64,000 bases of DNA, taken from positions 62,001 to 126,000 of the forward strand of contig NZ_JAVHUW010000082.1 of the NCBI RefSeq assembly GCF_030954495.1, read 5' to 3'. The notes below the pieces were generated by a model that saw nothing but the letters and a program-made list of their open reading frames with translations, made no database searches and was not told where the DNA came from. Made by a program: the position numbers and the translations under genes. This document shows positions 9,648 through 19,600 of this stretch, in pieces. This DNA comes from Candidatus Desulfosporosinus nitrosoreducens (GTDB taxonomy: Bacteria; Bacillota; Desulfitobacteriia; Desulfitobacteriales; Desulfitobacteriaceae). Positions within the stretch are counted from its first letter, which is position 1. Every line of letters begins with the position of its first letter.

Positions 9648-10312
9648 ACCTCCATGCGGTAACCCAGTCCCCGAATTGTCCGGATTGCAAAAGAATAGCT
9701 ATCTCCTGAGAAACGCTCTCTCAGCCGGTTAATATGAACATCTAACGTTCGTTCATTTCCTTCATAACCATAACCCCATATATCCTCAATTAACTGTTCT
9801 CTAGTAAACGTTTTCCCTGGGTAACTAGCAAGTTTAAATAAAAGCTCAAATTCTTTAAGAGGAAGGGTTAGACGCTCTTGATTTACAGTCAGCTCATATG
9901 TTTTGCGATTCATTTTTAGTTCACCGATTTGGATCATCTGAGAGGTGGAGATTTGATAACGTTTCAGTAGGGCCTTAACCCTGACAACCAGTTCCTGTGG
10001 TTCAAAGGGTTTGACCAGATAATCATCAGTTCCCAGTTGGAATCCCTTTACTTTTTGGCTTGTTTCGCCTTTTGCAGTAAGCATGAGCAAAGGGATATCG
10101 TAATACTTCCGAAGTTCATTGCAGAGCTGCCAGCCATCCATATGCGGCATCATGATATCAAGGATAACCATATCCGTTTTTATAGACTCAAGCTTTGAAA
10201 GAGCATCAATACCGTCGGTAGCCTCATATATTTCAAACCCTTCATTGCGCAAGAACACTTTTACTAATTCGCGTATATGTTGATCGTCATCGACAATTAA
10301 TATATTATTCAT
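9644..10312 (-). CDS. OmpR/PhoB-type response regulator
   Basis: 222 residues. The receiver domain has the acidic pocket D8-D9-D10, phospho-acceptor D52 in VILDIMMPHMDGW, and the conserved lysine in DYLVKPFEP. The C-terminal winged helix ends ERTLDVHINRLRERF ... IRTIRGLGYRMEV, as expected for OmpR-type DNA-binding domains. First gene of a two-gene minus-strand operon with the kinase. Its own promoter region contains box B, so it is probably autoregulated. The three identical-architecture boxes (4149, 10447, 10592) are best explained as its binding sites because proteins of this class bind tandem half-sites with 10-11 bp periodicity. Confidence 0.93.
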   Translation of the reverse strand: MNNILIVDDDQHIRELVKVFLRNEGFEIYEATDGIDALSKLESIKTDMVILDIMMPHMDGWQLCNELRKYYDIPLLMLTAKGETSQKVKGFQLGTDDYLVKPFEPQELVVRVKALLKRYQISTSQMIQIGELKMNRKTYELTVNQERLTLPLKEFELLFKLASYPGKTFTREQLIEDIWGYGYEGNERTLDVHINRLRERFSGDSYSFAIRTIRGLGYRMEV

Positions 10313-10429
10313 TTTCGCTTATTCCTTTCCGGATTCAAAACGTATTTATATAAAATAAAAGGAAGGTATGGAGGCACTTAGTTTAATACTAACCATAGTT
10401 CAAGATAATGCTTGAGCATGCTATGAAGA

Positions 10430-10462
10430 ATGATAGCAGATTATTGTAAACTGAATTTAAAC
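10430..10462 (-). promoter_or_regulatory. Response-regulator box B and -10 element of the two-component operon
   Basis: TAAACTGAATTTAAAC at 10447-10462 is the exact reverse complement of box A. Reading leftwards, 11 bp separate it from TATCAT (10435-10430), the same spacing as at the two plus-strand boxes. The implied leader before the regulator gene is about 110 bases. Confidence 0.7.
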
Positions 10463-10591
10463 AAGTATCTGCGTTACTACCGTTCATGGAGAGGTAGTTT
10501 TATATGTTTTGAAAGCATATCAGTGCAACAAAGACTAACGTAATCGACTGAAGGTTTGTTAGCCGATTTTTTTTATTTCATGTTTGACATT

Positions 10592-10624
10592 GTTTATATT
10601 CAGTTTAAAAAGTTCCTATATGAT
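10592..10624 (+). promoter_or_regulatory. Response-regulator box C and -10 element of the MFS exporter gene
   Basis: GTTTATATTCAGTTTA (10592-10607) differs from box A at one base, and TATGAT (10619-10624) follows after exactly 11 bp. An AAAGGAG ribosome binding site lies at 10656-10662, which fits transcription from about 10631. Confidence 0.72.
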
Positions 10625-10672
10625 ATTCACAGAACAGCAATTAACAATTCATAACAAAGGAGCTGAGTAGTT

Positions 10673-12256
10673 ATTATTAGTCGAAATTTAAAGAGTAATT
10701 CACGGTTAAAACCCGGACAATCTTGTGAATCCAGCAAGAACCCTTGGTTGGCACTTATTGCAATTATGCTGGGTTCGCTGATGGTGGGGTTTGACGGCAC
10801 TATAGTGTCCGTTGCCAACCCGCAAATCGCCGCTAAGTTGCATACTAGTTTAGGACAACTGCAGTGGATCAGCAATGCATATCTGCTTGCAACAGCGGCC
10901 AGCCTGGTTTTAGCGGGAAAACTCGGGGATAGATTTGGACGCAAGTTGATTTTTATAATAGCTGTTTTGAGTTTCGCATTTTCCTCACTGGCAATCGGGT
11001 TATCTGAAGCGGTTGACTTAATTATTGGATTTCGCGTCATACAAGGGATATTTGGGGCGTTGATTTTGACCAATGCCATGTCCCTTATCCGTGTCGTATT
11101 TCCGCCTGAAAAGCTTGCCGCAGGTGTTGGCGTTTTTTCATCGGCCAATGGCTTATCCGTGGCAGTAGGGCCCATCCTTGGCGGGATAATTGTACAAAAA
11201 TTGGGCTGGGAGTGGGCTTTTTTTATCAATACACCTATAGGCTTTATCAGCGCCGTGTTGGGGATCTTCCTGCTTCTGGAAAGCAAGGTTCATACCGCTG
11301 TCCGGTTTGACATCGGCGGGGTGCTGCTGTTGTCGGGAACTCTGATCGCCTTATCCTACGCCATTATCAGGGCACCTTCTAATGGCTGGGGTTCTACGAG
11401 TACGTTGATTCTTATGGCTGTGTCTCTGGTGTTACTGATCGGATTCATCCTTGTTGAAATGAGAGCCAAAGATCCGCTGCTTCCCCTCAGTCTGTTCAGT
11501 AATCGGTCCATATCCATCGGGGTCATAATGACTGTTCTGGTAATGTTTGCTTTGATGGGATCACTCTTTTTCGTGATGCTGTACCTGCAGAAGGTTCAGG
11601 GAATTTCACCGTTTTCCGCAGGGTTGCGTATTTTGCCGCTTGGGTTAGGACTTCTTATTAGTGCGATAGCTTCTGTACCTTTGATAAAACGAAATGGCCC
11701 GCGAGTTCCTCTTACAGGAGGCATGATTATTATGGCTGCCGGATTATTTATTGCAACTTTCACGGCGTCCGATAGTTCGTATATGATATTGGCAATCGCG
11801 CTTTCCGTCCTAGGTATCGGGCTCGGTGTAGTTATTCCGGCTTCCACTGATGCGATTGTAGGAGCTGCAACCATTGAACAGGTTGGGGCTGCGTCAGGTG
11901 TACAACAAACAGCTAATCAGGTTGGAGGAGTTTTGGGTATTTCTATTTTAGGTGCGGTTATGTCCAGTGTCTCACAAAATACGTTTCAGAAATATTTGAT
12001 AGATGCACATTTACCGAAACAACTGATAGACAGTATTGTCAAACAGGGGGGCGCGGCAATCAGTCAGGGGATAGCCACAATTCCCATCAATACATCCTCA
12101 GACTTTGCTGTGTCAATCCAGCAAGGAACTAAATTCGCGTTTATGTCTGGCATGCATGCGGCCATGATGTCGGGAGTTATCATATCCATAATCGGAGCAT
12201 GCGGTGCATTTTTCATAACGAGGTCTGGTCCTGACGGGTTGGAGCAAGAGCAGTAA
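10673..12256 (+). CDS. MFS multidrug exporter, DHA2 family (14 TM), probable non-canonical ATT start
   Basis: About 527 residues if translation begins at the ATT codons at 10673 or 10676. These stand 10-13 bases after AAAGGAG (10656-10662) and encode SRNLKSNSRLKPGQ and on to NPWLALIAIML, a typical cytoplasmic tail of DHA2 exporters. No ATG, GTG or TTG occurs in frame before TTG 10748, which has no ribosome binding site and would trim the first helix. Motif A is LAGKLGDRFGRKLIF, and 14 hydrophobic segments follow, as in QacA/EmrB proteins. Such pumps export cationic drugs or dyes with proton influx. Box C upstream puts it in the regulon of the neighbouring two-component system. An SDR gene follows 88 bases downstream. 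Confidence 0.85.
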   Translation: MISRNLKSNSRLKPGQSCESSKNPWLALIAIMLGSLMVGFDGTIVSVANPQIAAKLHTSLGQLQWISNAYLLATAASLVLAGKLGDRFGRKLIFIIAVLSFAFSSLAIGLSEAVDLIIGFRVIQGIFGALILTNAMSLIRVVFPPEKLAAGVGVFSSANGLSVAVGPILGGIIVQKLGWEWAFFINTPIGFISAVLGIFLLLESKVHTAVRFDIGGVLLLSGTLIALSYAIIRAPSNGWGSTSTLILMAVSLVLLIGFILVEMRAKDPLLPLSLFSNRSISIGVIMTVLVMFALMGSLFFVMLYLQKVQGISPFSAGLRILPLGLGLLISAIASVPLIKRNGPRVPLTGGMIIMAAGLFIATFTASDSSYMILAIALSVLGIGLGVVIPASTDAIVGAATIEQVGAASGVQQTANQVGGVLGISILGAVMSSVSQNTFQKYLIDAHLPKQLIDSIVKQGGAAISQGIATIPINTSSDFAVSIQQGTKFAFMSGMHAAMMSGVIISIIGACGAFFITRSGPDGLEQEQ

Positions 12257-12344
12257 TGCAGTAATGAAGAAAAAAGATAGGCATGAATTTTAATTTTTTA
12301 AAAACATTCGGAAAAACTAGCATAATACGAAAGGGGATATCAAA

Positions 12345-13100
12345 ATGAGTGAAATGAAATTAAATGACAAAATAGCCGTAATAACTGGAGGTAACAGTGG
12401 TATTGGTTTGGCAACCGCCAGATTGTTTAAAGAACAAGGAGCAAGCGTCATAGTTGTCGGCAGAGATTTAGCGACCCTTGAAAGCACACGTAAGGAGCTT
12501 GGAGAAAATAGCTTTGCGATTCAGGCGGATGTTTCTAAGATTGCGGACATTGACCATGTAATGGATCAGGTACGTGGGAAATTTGGCAGAATAGACATTC
12601 TTTTTGCAAATGCAGGTATTTCAGAATGCCCGCCTATTCAGGAAACTGACGAAGCGTTTTTCGAACACATGATGGGTATTAATGTAAAAGGCGTTTTCTT
12701 TACTTTTACTCGGGCGCTGCCACTTCTTAGCAGTGGAGCCTCTGCTATTTTTACAAGCTCGGTGGCCAATAAAAAAGGCCGGCCGGGAGATCCGCTATAT
12801 TCGGCAAGCAAGGCCGCTGTCCGCAGTCTTGCCAGGACACTCGCTGTTGATGAGGAAGTTCTTGAAAGGGGAATACGCGTAAATGTAGTAAGCCCGGGTG
12901 CTATTCAAACACCGCTCACTGCGCAGGAATTACCTGAGATGAAAGAGGCCATTAATGCCTATATTAAGTCTAGTGTACCTATGAAGCGGTGGGGGCAACC
13001 TGAAGAAGTAGCCAAAGCTGTACTCTTTCTGGCTTCCTCGGATTCATCGTATTTGACCGGTGGCGAAATCACAGTAGATGGAGGATTGGGAGAAATTTGA
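12345..13100 (+). CDS. Short-chain dehydrogenase/reductase (classical SDR)
   Basis: 251 residues. The Rossmann nucleotide motif is TGGNSGIGLATA, followed by the LFANAGISE region (NNAG equivalent). The active site is serine in FTSSVANKKGRPG with YSASK (Tyr-x3-Lys), and the C-terminal part has PGAIQTPLT and GGEITVDGGLG. An arginine after the second strand (VVGRDLATLE) favours NADP(H). The start has AAAGGGGATATCAAA in front. It may share a transcript with the MFS gene, because no terminator is visible between them. The substrate cannot be predicted. Confidence 0.9.
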   Translation: MSEMKLNDKIAVITGGNSGIGLATARLFKEQGASVIVVGRDLATLESTRKELGENSFAIQADVSKIADIDHVMDQVRGKFGRIDILFANAGISECPPIQETDEAFFEHMMGINVKGVFFTFTRALPLLSSGASAIFTSSVANKKGRPGDPLYSASKAAVRSLARTLAVDEEVLERGIRVNVVSPGAIQTPLTAQELPEMKEAINAYIKSSVPMKRWGQPEEVAKAVLFLASSDSSYLTGGEITVDGGLGEI

Positions 13101-13111
13101 TAGGAGTTATG

Positions 13112-13359
13112 AGTGACGTGATGTGGGCAATGACCACTAGATTTCAAGGCGATAATGACGCGATCTTTATTCCGGGAGTCAGGTGCCATCCTCTTGATCC
13201 CTCCAGCAGTCCGGAATTTTCAGCGAGTATCCGTGATGTCGGTATTTCCTGCAAAGCGATTTTTGACTGCACCGTTCCCTATGACCAGAAGCAGCGTTTC
13301 CAGAAGTAAAATTTATGGACATTGATGAAGGAAAATGGGCGGAGTTCCTGAAGGTTTGA
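13112..13359 (+). pseudogene. C-terminal remnant of a UbiD-family decarboxylase, frameshifted
   Basis: The translation DVMWAMTTRFQGDNDAIF, then PGVRCHPLDPS and GISCKAIFDCTVPYDQKQRF, matches the C-terminal end of UbiD/4-hydroxybenzoate-decarboxylase-like proteins. After QRFQK the frame hits a stop, but one frame over it continues VKFMDIDEGKWAEFLKV and stops at 13357. That indicates a one-base deletion. No N-terminal part exists here. A second scar of the same C-terminus lies at 25905. Confidence 0.75.
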
Positions 13360-13403
13360 ACGTAGGGAACACCGGAATTTAAGGCAAGGTCCTTAACAGC
13401 ATT

Positions 13404-13508
13404 GAGCAAAATCCAGGCTGCCTGGTTATTAAACCAGATGCCTGCCTTCAGGCCAGTCCCAGATTCGAATGCGCATTCGAATTTGGGACTGGCTGTTTCG
13501 TTTTGCTC
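13404..13508. repeat. 105-bp palindromic MITE-like element, copy 1
   Basis: Outer inverted repeats GAGCAAAA (13404-13411) and TTTTGCTC (13501-13508) enclose a 42-bp near-perfect palindrome (13452-13493) centred on ATTCGAATGCGCATTCGAAT. A second copy of exactly the same length lies at 33178-33282. A third, keeping only the palindrome, is at 52543. No coding capacity. TAAATTCTTATTG follows in all three copies. Confidence 0.8.
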
Positions 13509-13545
13509 TAAATTCTTATTGACAAAAATGGTTGATCACAACTAT

Positions 13546-13609
13546 AAATGTATTTCAATGTAAAAATTGTGTCTCCTTTTGTCCAATGAGAGCTTTGCAG
13601 GCCAGTTAA
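13546..13609 (+). pseudogene. C-terminal scar of a small 4Fe-4S ferredoxin
   Basis: Allowing for one extra T at about 13554, the bases encode CIQCKNCVSFCPMRALQAS and stop at 13607. This is nearly identical to the end of the intact ferredoxin at 52795-52980. The first cluster motif is missing. Confidence 0.75.
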
Positions 13610-13720
13610 GGGATATTCCAATTGGTCGGTTTCGTTAACTCAGCCGGTTCGCCTCATCTTATGCTCAAGCCTGTCTTGAGGTTATAACCCCAATGTTCCT
13701 TTCCCTGGAGGAACCGGTTG

Positions 13721-13764
13721 AGGTTGTCCCAAAATCGACAACGTTGTCGACTTTGGGACAACCT
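13721..13764. repeat. 44-bp near-perfect palindrome
   Basis: Two 22-base arms starting AGGTTGTCCCAAAATCGACA meet at an AACGTT centre and differ at one position. There is no T-tract, so it is not a classical terminator. It resembles the end-to-end palindromes of dispersed elements, but only this copy is in the window. Confidence 0.7.
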
Positions 13765-13800
13765 TTGTACGGGTTCTCACCCTAAAATAATGATATCTTC

Positions 13801-14319
13801 ATGATAAAGAAATTTCCGTATTTTATTGCCAAGCTTGACATTAAAAACAGGTCCACCTGCGAGCTGCAAAAGGCGGTGAATGAGCGGAGTCAGGCGATTA
13901 AGGAACGGGACAAAGCCCTGCGGAAAAATACGGACCTTCAAAAAGCCCCGGATGATCAGACGGGCAAAATAGCCCGACTCAGCATGGAGCGCGACGAATT
14001 GAACACAAAAATAGAGGATTTAAAAAAGTCCCAGGCAGAGAACAAGGCTATAACAGGGAAACTGCAGCAGGAACGGACCTCAATTAAACAAAGTGTAAAT
14101 TACAAAGGAGCTCGAAAGGACTGAAAAGGACCTTAAAGCAGCGTACAGCAAGATATCCGCCAATAGAAAATCGCCTATTTATATGAGAATCTGGACAAAA
14201 CCTTTAAGGAACTGACGTTGGAAATGAAGCACTTCGCCGCGAAGGATTCGGATACGCATAAAGTCTATAAGGATAAGTTTGGAATTTTCTTATCGCGAGG
14301 GTTGACGACGAAAATGTGA
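13801..14319 (+). pseudogene. Frameshifted coiled-coil protein gene (unknown family)
   Basis: The first part (13801-14124) encodes a heptad-rich coiled coil such as LQKAVNERSQAIKERDKAL and MERDELNTKIEDLKKSQAEN. The reading then shifts to another frame (KELERTEKDLKAAYSKIS, about 14107-14166). It finishes in a third segment, ENLDKTFKEL to FLSRGLTTKM with a stop at 14317. The last segment is almost the same as the end of the remnant at 53119-53403. I do not recognise the family. At least two frame breaks make a functional product unlikely. Confidence 0.65.
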
Positions 14320-14460
14320 AATAGACCGGGAGGGCGGGGAGCAGGGAATGAATTGATTTAGCGCCTGTTGACTTTAGATCCAACAGACGCAAGTAATTAA
14401 ATAGTGGACTTCATTTTTTGCAGATGTTTTAAATTTCGGGTTATATGCTGGTTTCTCCAT

Positions 14461-14722
14461 GTTATTTATATGTACCTAAAATTTTTGAGTTTTACAGTTA
14501 TGTTTCCGTGAACGGGGCACGTTGAGACCGTTACAAGTTTGAAAACACTTACATAATGAAAACCCGCTATTCATGCTGGTTGCAGGGTTTAGAAATGTTC
14601 TGACAATTTAACAAGACTACCATTGAGACTGCTATGAATTTAGAAACTAGTTGGGGCTAAGAATTTCCGGATTACTCCATATTTATTTGGACGGTCTGGA
14701 TTTTTTGTTTTATCTTGGATTA
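14461..14722 (+). repeat. Left direct repeat flanking the Lamassu-like module
   Basis: Segments alignable in the same order with 20065-20260 are: GGCACGTTGAGACCGTTACA, AAGTTTGAAAACA, a GC hairpin region, ATTTAACAA-GACTACC-TTGAGACT, TTTAGAAAC, and TCCATATTT-GGA-GGTCTG. The 5' part (TTTTGAGTTTTACAGTTATG, then TTTCCGT and ACGGGGCA) also recurs at 34935-35000. The similarity is imperfect, judged by eye. Confidence 0.55.
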
Positions 14723-14945
14723 TTTTCATGTTCTAGGGAGGAAATGAAGGAAACTCGTGGAAAGATTAATAGTAAATTATAAGTAGCCTTGTTTAAAACC
14801 AAGGGGTTTTGGATTTTATGAAATAGGAATTTAATTCATACAAGACGTGATTCTAATTCGTAATAGTTTAAGGGAAATCAACCATAAAGTAAAACAAGCG
14901 AACATTCTGTCAATAGTATATTTTTGTACCTGGAAGGAGATTTAT

Positions 14946-16643
14946 ATGCAACTCAAATACCTTGATACTGTTCTTGCTGTTAGAAACCTCAAAGCACCTT
15001 CCTTAGAGGCTTTAAATCCCGATTCAAGACTATACGAAATACTTCTATTACAGATTCAAGGTGATATTGAGGCAAACATAAGTTTTATAGGAAATAGAGA
15101 ACAGCAATTAGCTTTTAGAAAATATGAAAGTTTTCTAGACTTAGCTTCTCAGAAAAATATTGATCTAGTCGTGACACCTGAATACTCATGCCCTTGGTCG
15201 GTTATAGATCATATAATATCCAAAGGTGTTTTTCCTAATAAACAAAAATTATGGGTATTAGGTTGCGAATCTATTGGAAGAGATGAGTTACGACACTTTA
15301 TTACAACCCATAGTCAGGTCTTTTGGATATACGAAGATGAATTAGTAAATAACGAGGGGAAGGTAGGTAATTTTTTTGACCCTCTTTTATATATTTTTAA
15401 AACTGAAGATACAAACGGGAACGAGAAAATAATCTTCACTTTGCAATTTAAAACCACTCATATGAGTGTTCATGGTAGCCCGTTAGAAAGAGACAACTAC
15501 ATTCCTGGGAATCTAATTTATATACTAAGAAACGATGAAAGTTCAATATATTTACTAACTCTAATCTGTGCAGACAGTTTAGGATTTAGAAGAGAACAAT
15601 TAACTAATAAACAACAAGCAACCTTAATAATGCATATTCAGATGAACCCAGACCCACGTGGCGACAACTTTAAGAATTATCGAAACGATTTATATGCTAA
15701 CAAGGAAGAAAAGAAGGAAATTCTTTGTCTAAATTGGGCAAAATCTACAAACATTGCTAATGTATATGATATTGATTTTGCTGGGTCAGCTCATTATGTT
15801 AAAACGAAGGAAGTAGATAGAAGAGATGAGAAAATAAATTATAACCACGAGAAAGGTTTATACTTTACTAACTGGAAAAGCAAAAAGGTAAATAGTTATT
15901 TTTTTAATTCGGATGAATATGTGTTTCATTATCGTTCCACCAAAGTTTTACAAGACCTGGGAACTCCTGAGCAACAGAAAAGAACAGGCCCTGAGATGAT
16001 TGAAACGTTTATTTGGGATGAGAATAAGTGGGCAGGTGACATCATACCAAATGATGGTTTTTTAGATTTATTAAAAGATACGAATCTGACTGATACAGTT
16101 CTCAATGATTTAACATATATAGATAAGGAACGTCTAATTGCATTATCTTCAGGGGAAGCACTAATGACCGATTGGCATAAACCAGAAATACTAAAGTTCC
16201 TTATAATAGATGATCAGGAAAAGATAAATAAAATTACAGTAACGCAAGATGGGAAGGGAGAAGTACAAAAGGAAAGATTACAATATTTAAGCTTATTTTC
16301 GGCTTTAATGAATGACATAATCTTATGTGAAGATAATTTTCCCGGTTGTATAAAAGACCTAGTAAATGGCTGCTCCATAGGATACGTTGTACCTAATTTT
16401 AACCACAATTTATATTCACTTAACGGGAATCCCCCCGCAACTGTCGCATATGTAGGAAGTACACACGAAAAATTGGCAAAAAAAATATTCGATGCGATGT
16501 TCTCATTTTTAGATGAAGATTCTAGAAGACGATTAGTAGTTTGGTTTGATAAAGATAGAAAATTAAATATAATTTGTAGCCCGCCTCCAGAGCATGATGC
16601 TGATTTGTCTGAAGATATAAGGTCTATCACAAGGGGGGCTTAA
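14946..16643 (+). CDS. Nitrilase/carbon-nitrogen hydrolase-fold protein, candidate Lamassu-type effector (LmuA-like)
   Basis: 565 residues from ATG 14946, chosen for GGAAGGAG six bases upstream; the frame is open further 5' but lacks a good start. The first ~220 residues have the nitrilase catalytic triad in order: Glu79 in LVVTPEYSCPW, Lys169 in FTLQFKTTHMS followed by ERDNYIPGN, and Cys208 in LTLICADSLGF. The remaining ~340 residues match nothing I recognise. The SMC-like gene starts two bases after the stop, so the two are surely co-translated. Lamassu systems are an SMC ATPase (LmuB) plus an exchangeable effector (LmuA), and amidase-type effectors are among the described subtypes. The effector would act on an unknown C-N bond when the ATPase senses phage DNA. 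This function is inference. Confidence 0.75.
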   Translation: MQLKYLDTVLAVRNLKAPSLEALNPDSRLYEILLLQIQGDIEANISFIGNREQQLAFRKYESFLDLASQKNIDLVVTPEYSCPWSVIDHIISKGVFPNKQKLWVLGCESIGRDELRHFITTHSQVFWIYEDELVNNEGKVGNFFDPLLYIFKTEDTNGNEKIIFTLQFKTTHMSVHGSPLERDNYIPGNLIYILRNDESSIYLLTLICADSLGFRREQLTNKQQATLIMHIQMNPDPRGDNFKNYRNDLYANKEEKKEILCLNWAKSTNIANVYDIDFAGSAHYVKTKEVDRRDEKINYNHEKGLYFTNWKSKKVNSYFFNSDEYVFHYRSTKVLQDLGTPEQQKRTGPEMIETFIWDENKWAGDIIPNDGFLDLLKDTNLTDTVLNDLTYIDKERLIALSSGEALMTDWHKPEILKFLIIDDQEKINKITVTQDGKGEVQKERLQYLSLFSALMNDIILCEDNFPGCIKDLVNGCSIGYVVPNFNHNLYSLNGNPPATVAYVGSTHEKLAKKIFDAMFSFLDEDSRRRLVVWFDKDRKLNIICSPPPEHDADLSEDIRSITRGA

Positions 16644-16645
16644 TT

Positions 16646-19600
16646 ATGAATATCGGAGAAATTAATAAATTACTTAATGATACGTTTGATGAAGTTATTC
16701 ATGTTGATGAATATATTTTTAGGACAGTTAAAAATTTCAATAATGAGCCCTTGGCTGTTTATTACTTTGATCTTAGTGAGAAAATCATCAATTCTGATTT
16801 TGATTTAAATGCTTACCAGGAAAGGTATATCTCTACAGATTACTATACTCATCCAGGTTACCTTCAATGGAACTATTATTTAATTTACATTTGCAGTCCG
16901 GAGAATATACAAAAGATTAATTCGCTTGAGATAGAAAAAAACAAAATATATACAAGAAAATATGTTGTAACCCCACATGACCTGATAAATTTACCTGCAT
17001 TTATGAAGATTTCAGATGCACCGACTGCGGAACTCTCAAAAGATGATTTAGGATCAGTTTGGATGCAAAAGATAAAAGAAAATCAATTAGATGTGGTATT
17101 CTTGAATGAAGTTAGTTACATTGATGGAGTTAATAGATATATAGATGGAAACCCAATCCTTCAACAAGAAGAGAAAATATTTACTGAAGTCATTGAAGAT
17201 GAAGATAGAGAAATCACGTCTTTTATTACAAAAATATCGTTTGATAAGTATAGACCTTATCCAAATCAAAAGGAATTTAAATTGGGTGTTTTTAATCTTT
17301 TAAATGGTGCAAATGGGTGTGGAAAGACCTCTTTTCTTGAGGCGATAGAATTATTTTATTGCGGAAAGACTCTTAAAGAAAAAAATTCAATTCAATCGGG
17401 GAAAATAGAACTTTACTTTGAAGGAAGTAACAAGGCTAAGGAATATAATCCAGCAGATAATAAAAGATTCCGGTTAAGAGATAGAAGATGGTACAATAAA
17501 GTTTATTCACATGGAAATAGACTGTGTGAGAGTTTCAATAAATATAATTTCTTTGACTCTGATGCTGGCTATCGTTTATCCAAAAGCGATAATCAAACTG
17601 AGATTAAAACAGCTTTTATGGATATAGTGCTGGGCGAAAATATTAATGAGATAGAAAATCGCATAAAGGGCTTTCACCAAAGATTCCACGAAAAAGTGAA
17701 AGAATTTGGTAATGAAATAGAAAAACTGGAAGAATATTTAAAAGTAGAATTTGAAACATTAGAACAACTTGGAAATATTCCCAATGAACACGAGGAGCTA
17801 TTTAGTTTGCTACAACAAGAAGTTCCAAAAAGAAGGTGGCGTGGGTATTTTCCAGCGGAAATGAATGAGGATATAAATAAATTCGAACGGGAAATTATCT
17901 CAGTAAAGATATTTCTAAATTCTGTGGATGTTGAATTAAACTGGTTATCAAATATTTCTCTTGAAATAATAGGTAAAGAATTAAATACATATAAATACAA
18001 ACTCAACGAATTAGAAAAGATTAATAACAATATTAAGATTCTTGAGATAAAGAAAAAAGATGTTGATAAAGAAATAATAGACCTTAAAAAAAGTGAGCAA
18101 TTATTTAACAAGATTGTAAAATATTTATCAGAACCTAATATATTAAGTTTAATCGGCTTAGATGAACAAATAGAAAATGAATTGAAATATTTATCACGGT
18201 TACAGTCTTCTAAAAAAATTTTAAATAATATTGACCTGGATTTTTTTAAGTTTGAAAATAAAGAAATTGAGGAATATCGAGATGAATTAAATCATCAAAA
18301 AACAATTTGTCAAAAGAAGAGGGACGATCTAAATATAAAGATAAACAAAATAGTTGATAGTTTAACTAAATTTGAACAGTTATTAACAGATATCAAACAA
18401 TTAGGTAAGGCTTATATTTTTTCTAATGAAAAAGTTGATTCATGCCCATTATGTAATTCTAAATTCCAAAAAGATGAATTAATAAAACGCATTGAAACTT
18501 ATGAAACTGCTATTGATCGTTCATTACTGGATATATTTCAAAGTGAGGTAATAGAGGTTGAAAAAGCTTTAACTGAGATAGATGAATTACTTGATGACTT
18601 ATATAAGATTGAAAATATTTGCAACATATTATTTCAAAATACTTATTCATATCGAGAATCTAATTTAAAAAGTATAATTGAAGATTTAGAACAAAATTTT
18701 AGTATGATAAATAGTTCTAAGAGTAAACTCAAAGAACTGCAATCTTTGAAAAATTATTTTCGAAATAAAGGCCTTTCTGAAGAAGAATTAAACAAATTTA
18801 AACATATAACTAATAAATTAGAAACGGAATTTAAATTTGATCCTAGATCAATAAAAATTATTTTTAATAAACAAAATGAAATTATTTCGCAATTAATTAA
18901 CTGTAATAGTAGAAGTGAAAAATTTAATCAAGAAATAATTAATTTACTCACAAACAAATCGAAATTTTTAATAAATGAAAATTTAAATAATTTAAATTTA
19001 TTTAAAAAGCAATTAGGTAAGTTAGAAAGATCTTTTGAGGAATTGAAAAAAATATCAAATAAAATAAACCTTGATTATAATGATAATTTATCTACTATAA
19101 TATATGATTTTGACTATTTACTAACCATATTGGAAAAATATAAGAAAGCAAAAGCTGAAAGAGAAGCAAAAGATATTATTTCTCTTAAATGCAATGATAA
19201 AATCAAAGCTATTGAATCTAAAAGAGAGGTTTTAATCTCAAAAATTATAAATGCAAATGCTGCCTTTAAAGTATTAGATGATATTATTAAAAACTTTAGT
19301 AAAGAGGATTTCTTTAAAAAGTTTATTGATAATAATAGAAGAGAAATTGTTGACATTTTCAAAAAGATTCATTCACCCAGGGAATTCGAGGACATTATTT
19401 TCGAAGTTGGTGAAATAAAACTTAAACGTGAAGGAGAAGAAACTCCTATTCCTTTAACTAAAATAAGTTCTGGTCAGCGATCTGCGTTAGCACTATCCTT
19501 ATTTTTATCCCTAAATAATAAGATTAATAACGGACCGAAAATTTTATTGTTCGATGATCCAATAGCCAATGTGGACGATTTAAATATGCTCTCGTTTATT

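Noticed and set aside
10540-10580. Terminator hairpin before box C (CTAAC...GTTAG, then T-run)
   Set aside because: Only a five-base stem with a long loop; the T-run alone is not enough.
13097-13309. 70-residue gene directly after the SDR gene
   Set aside because: The product is only the tail of a UbiD decarboxylase with a frameshift at its end, so it was called a remnant.
13404-13508. CRISPR-like repeat
   Set aside because: Single palindromic units tens of kb apart, without spacer arrays or cas genes.
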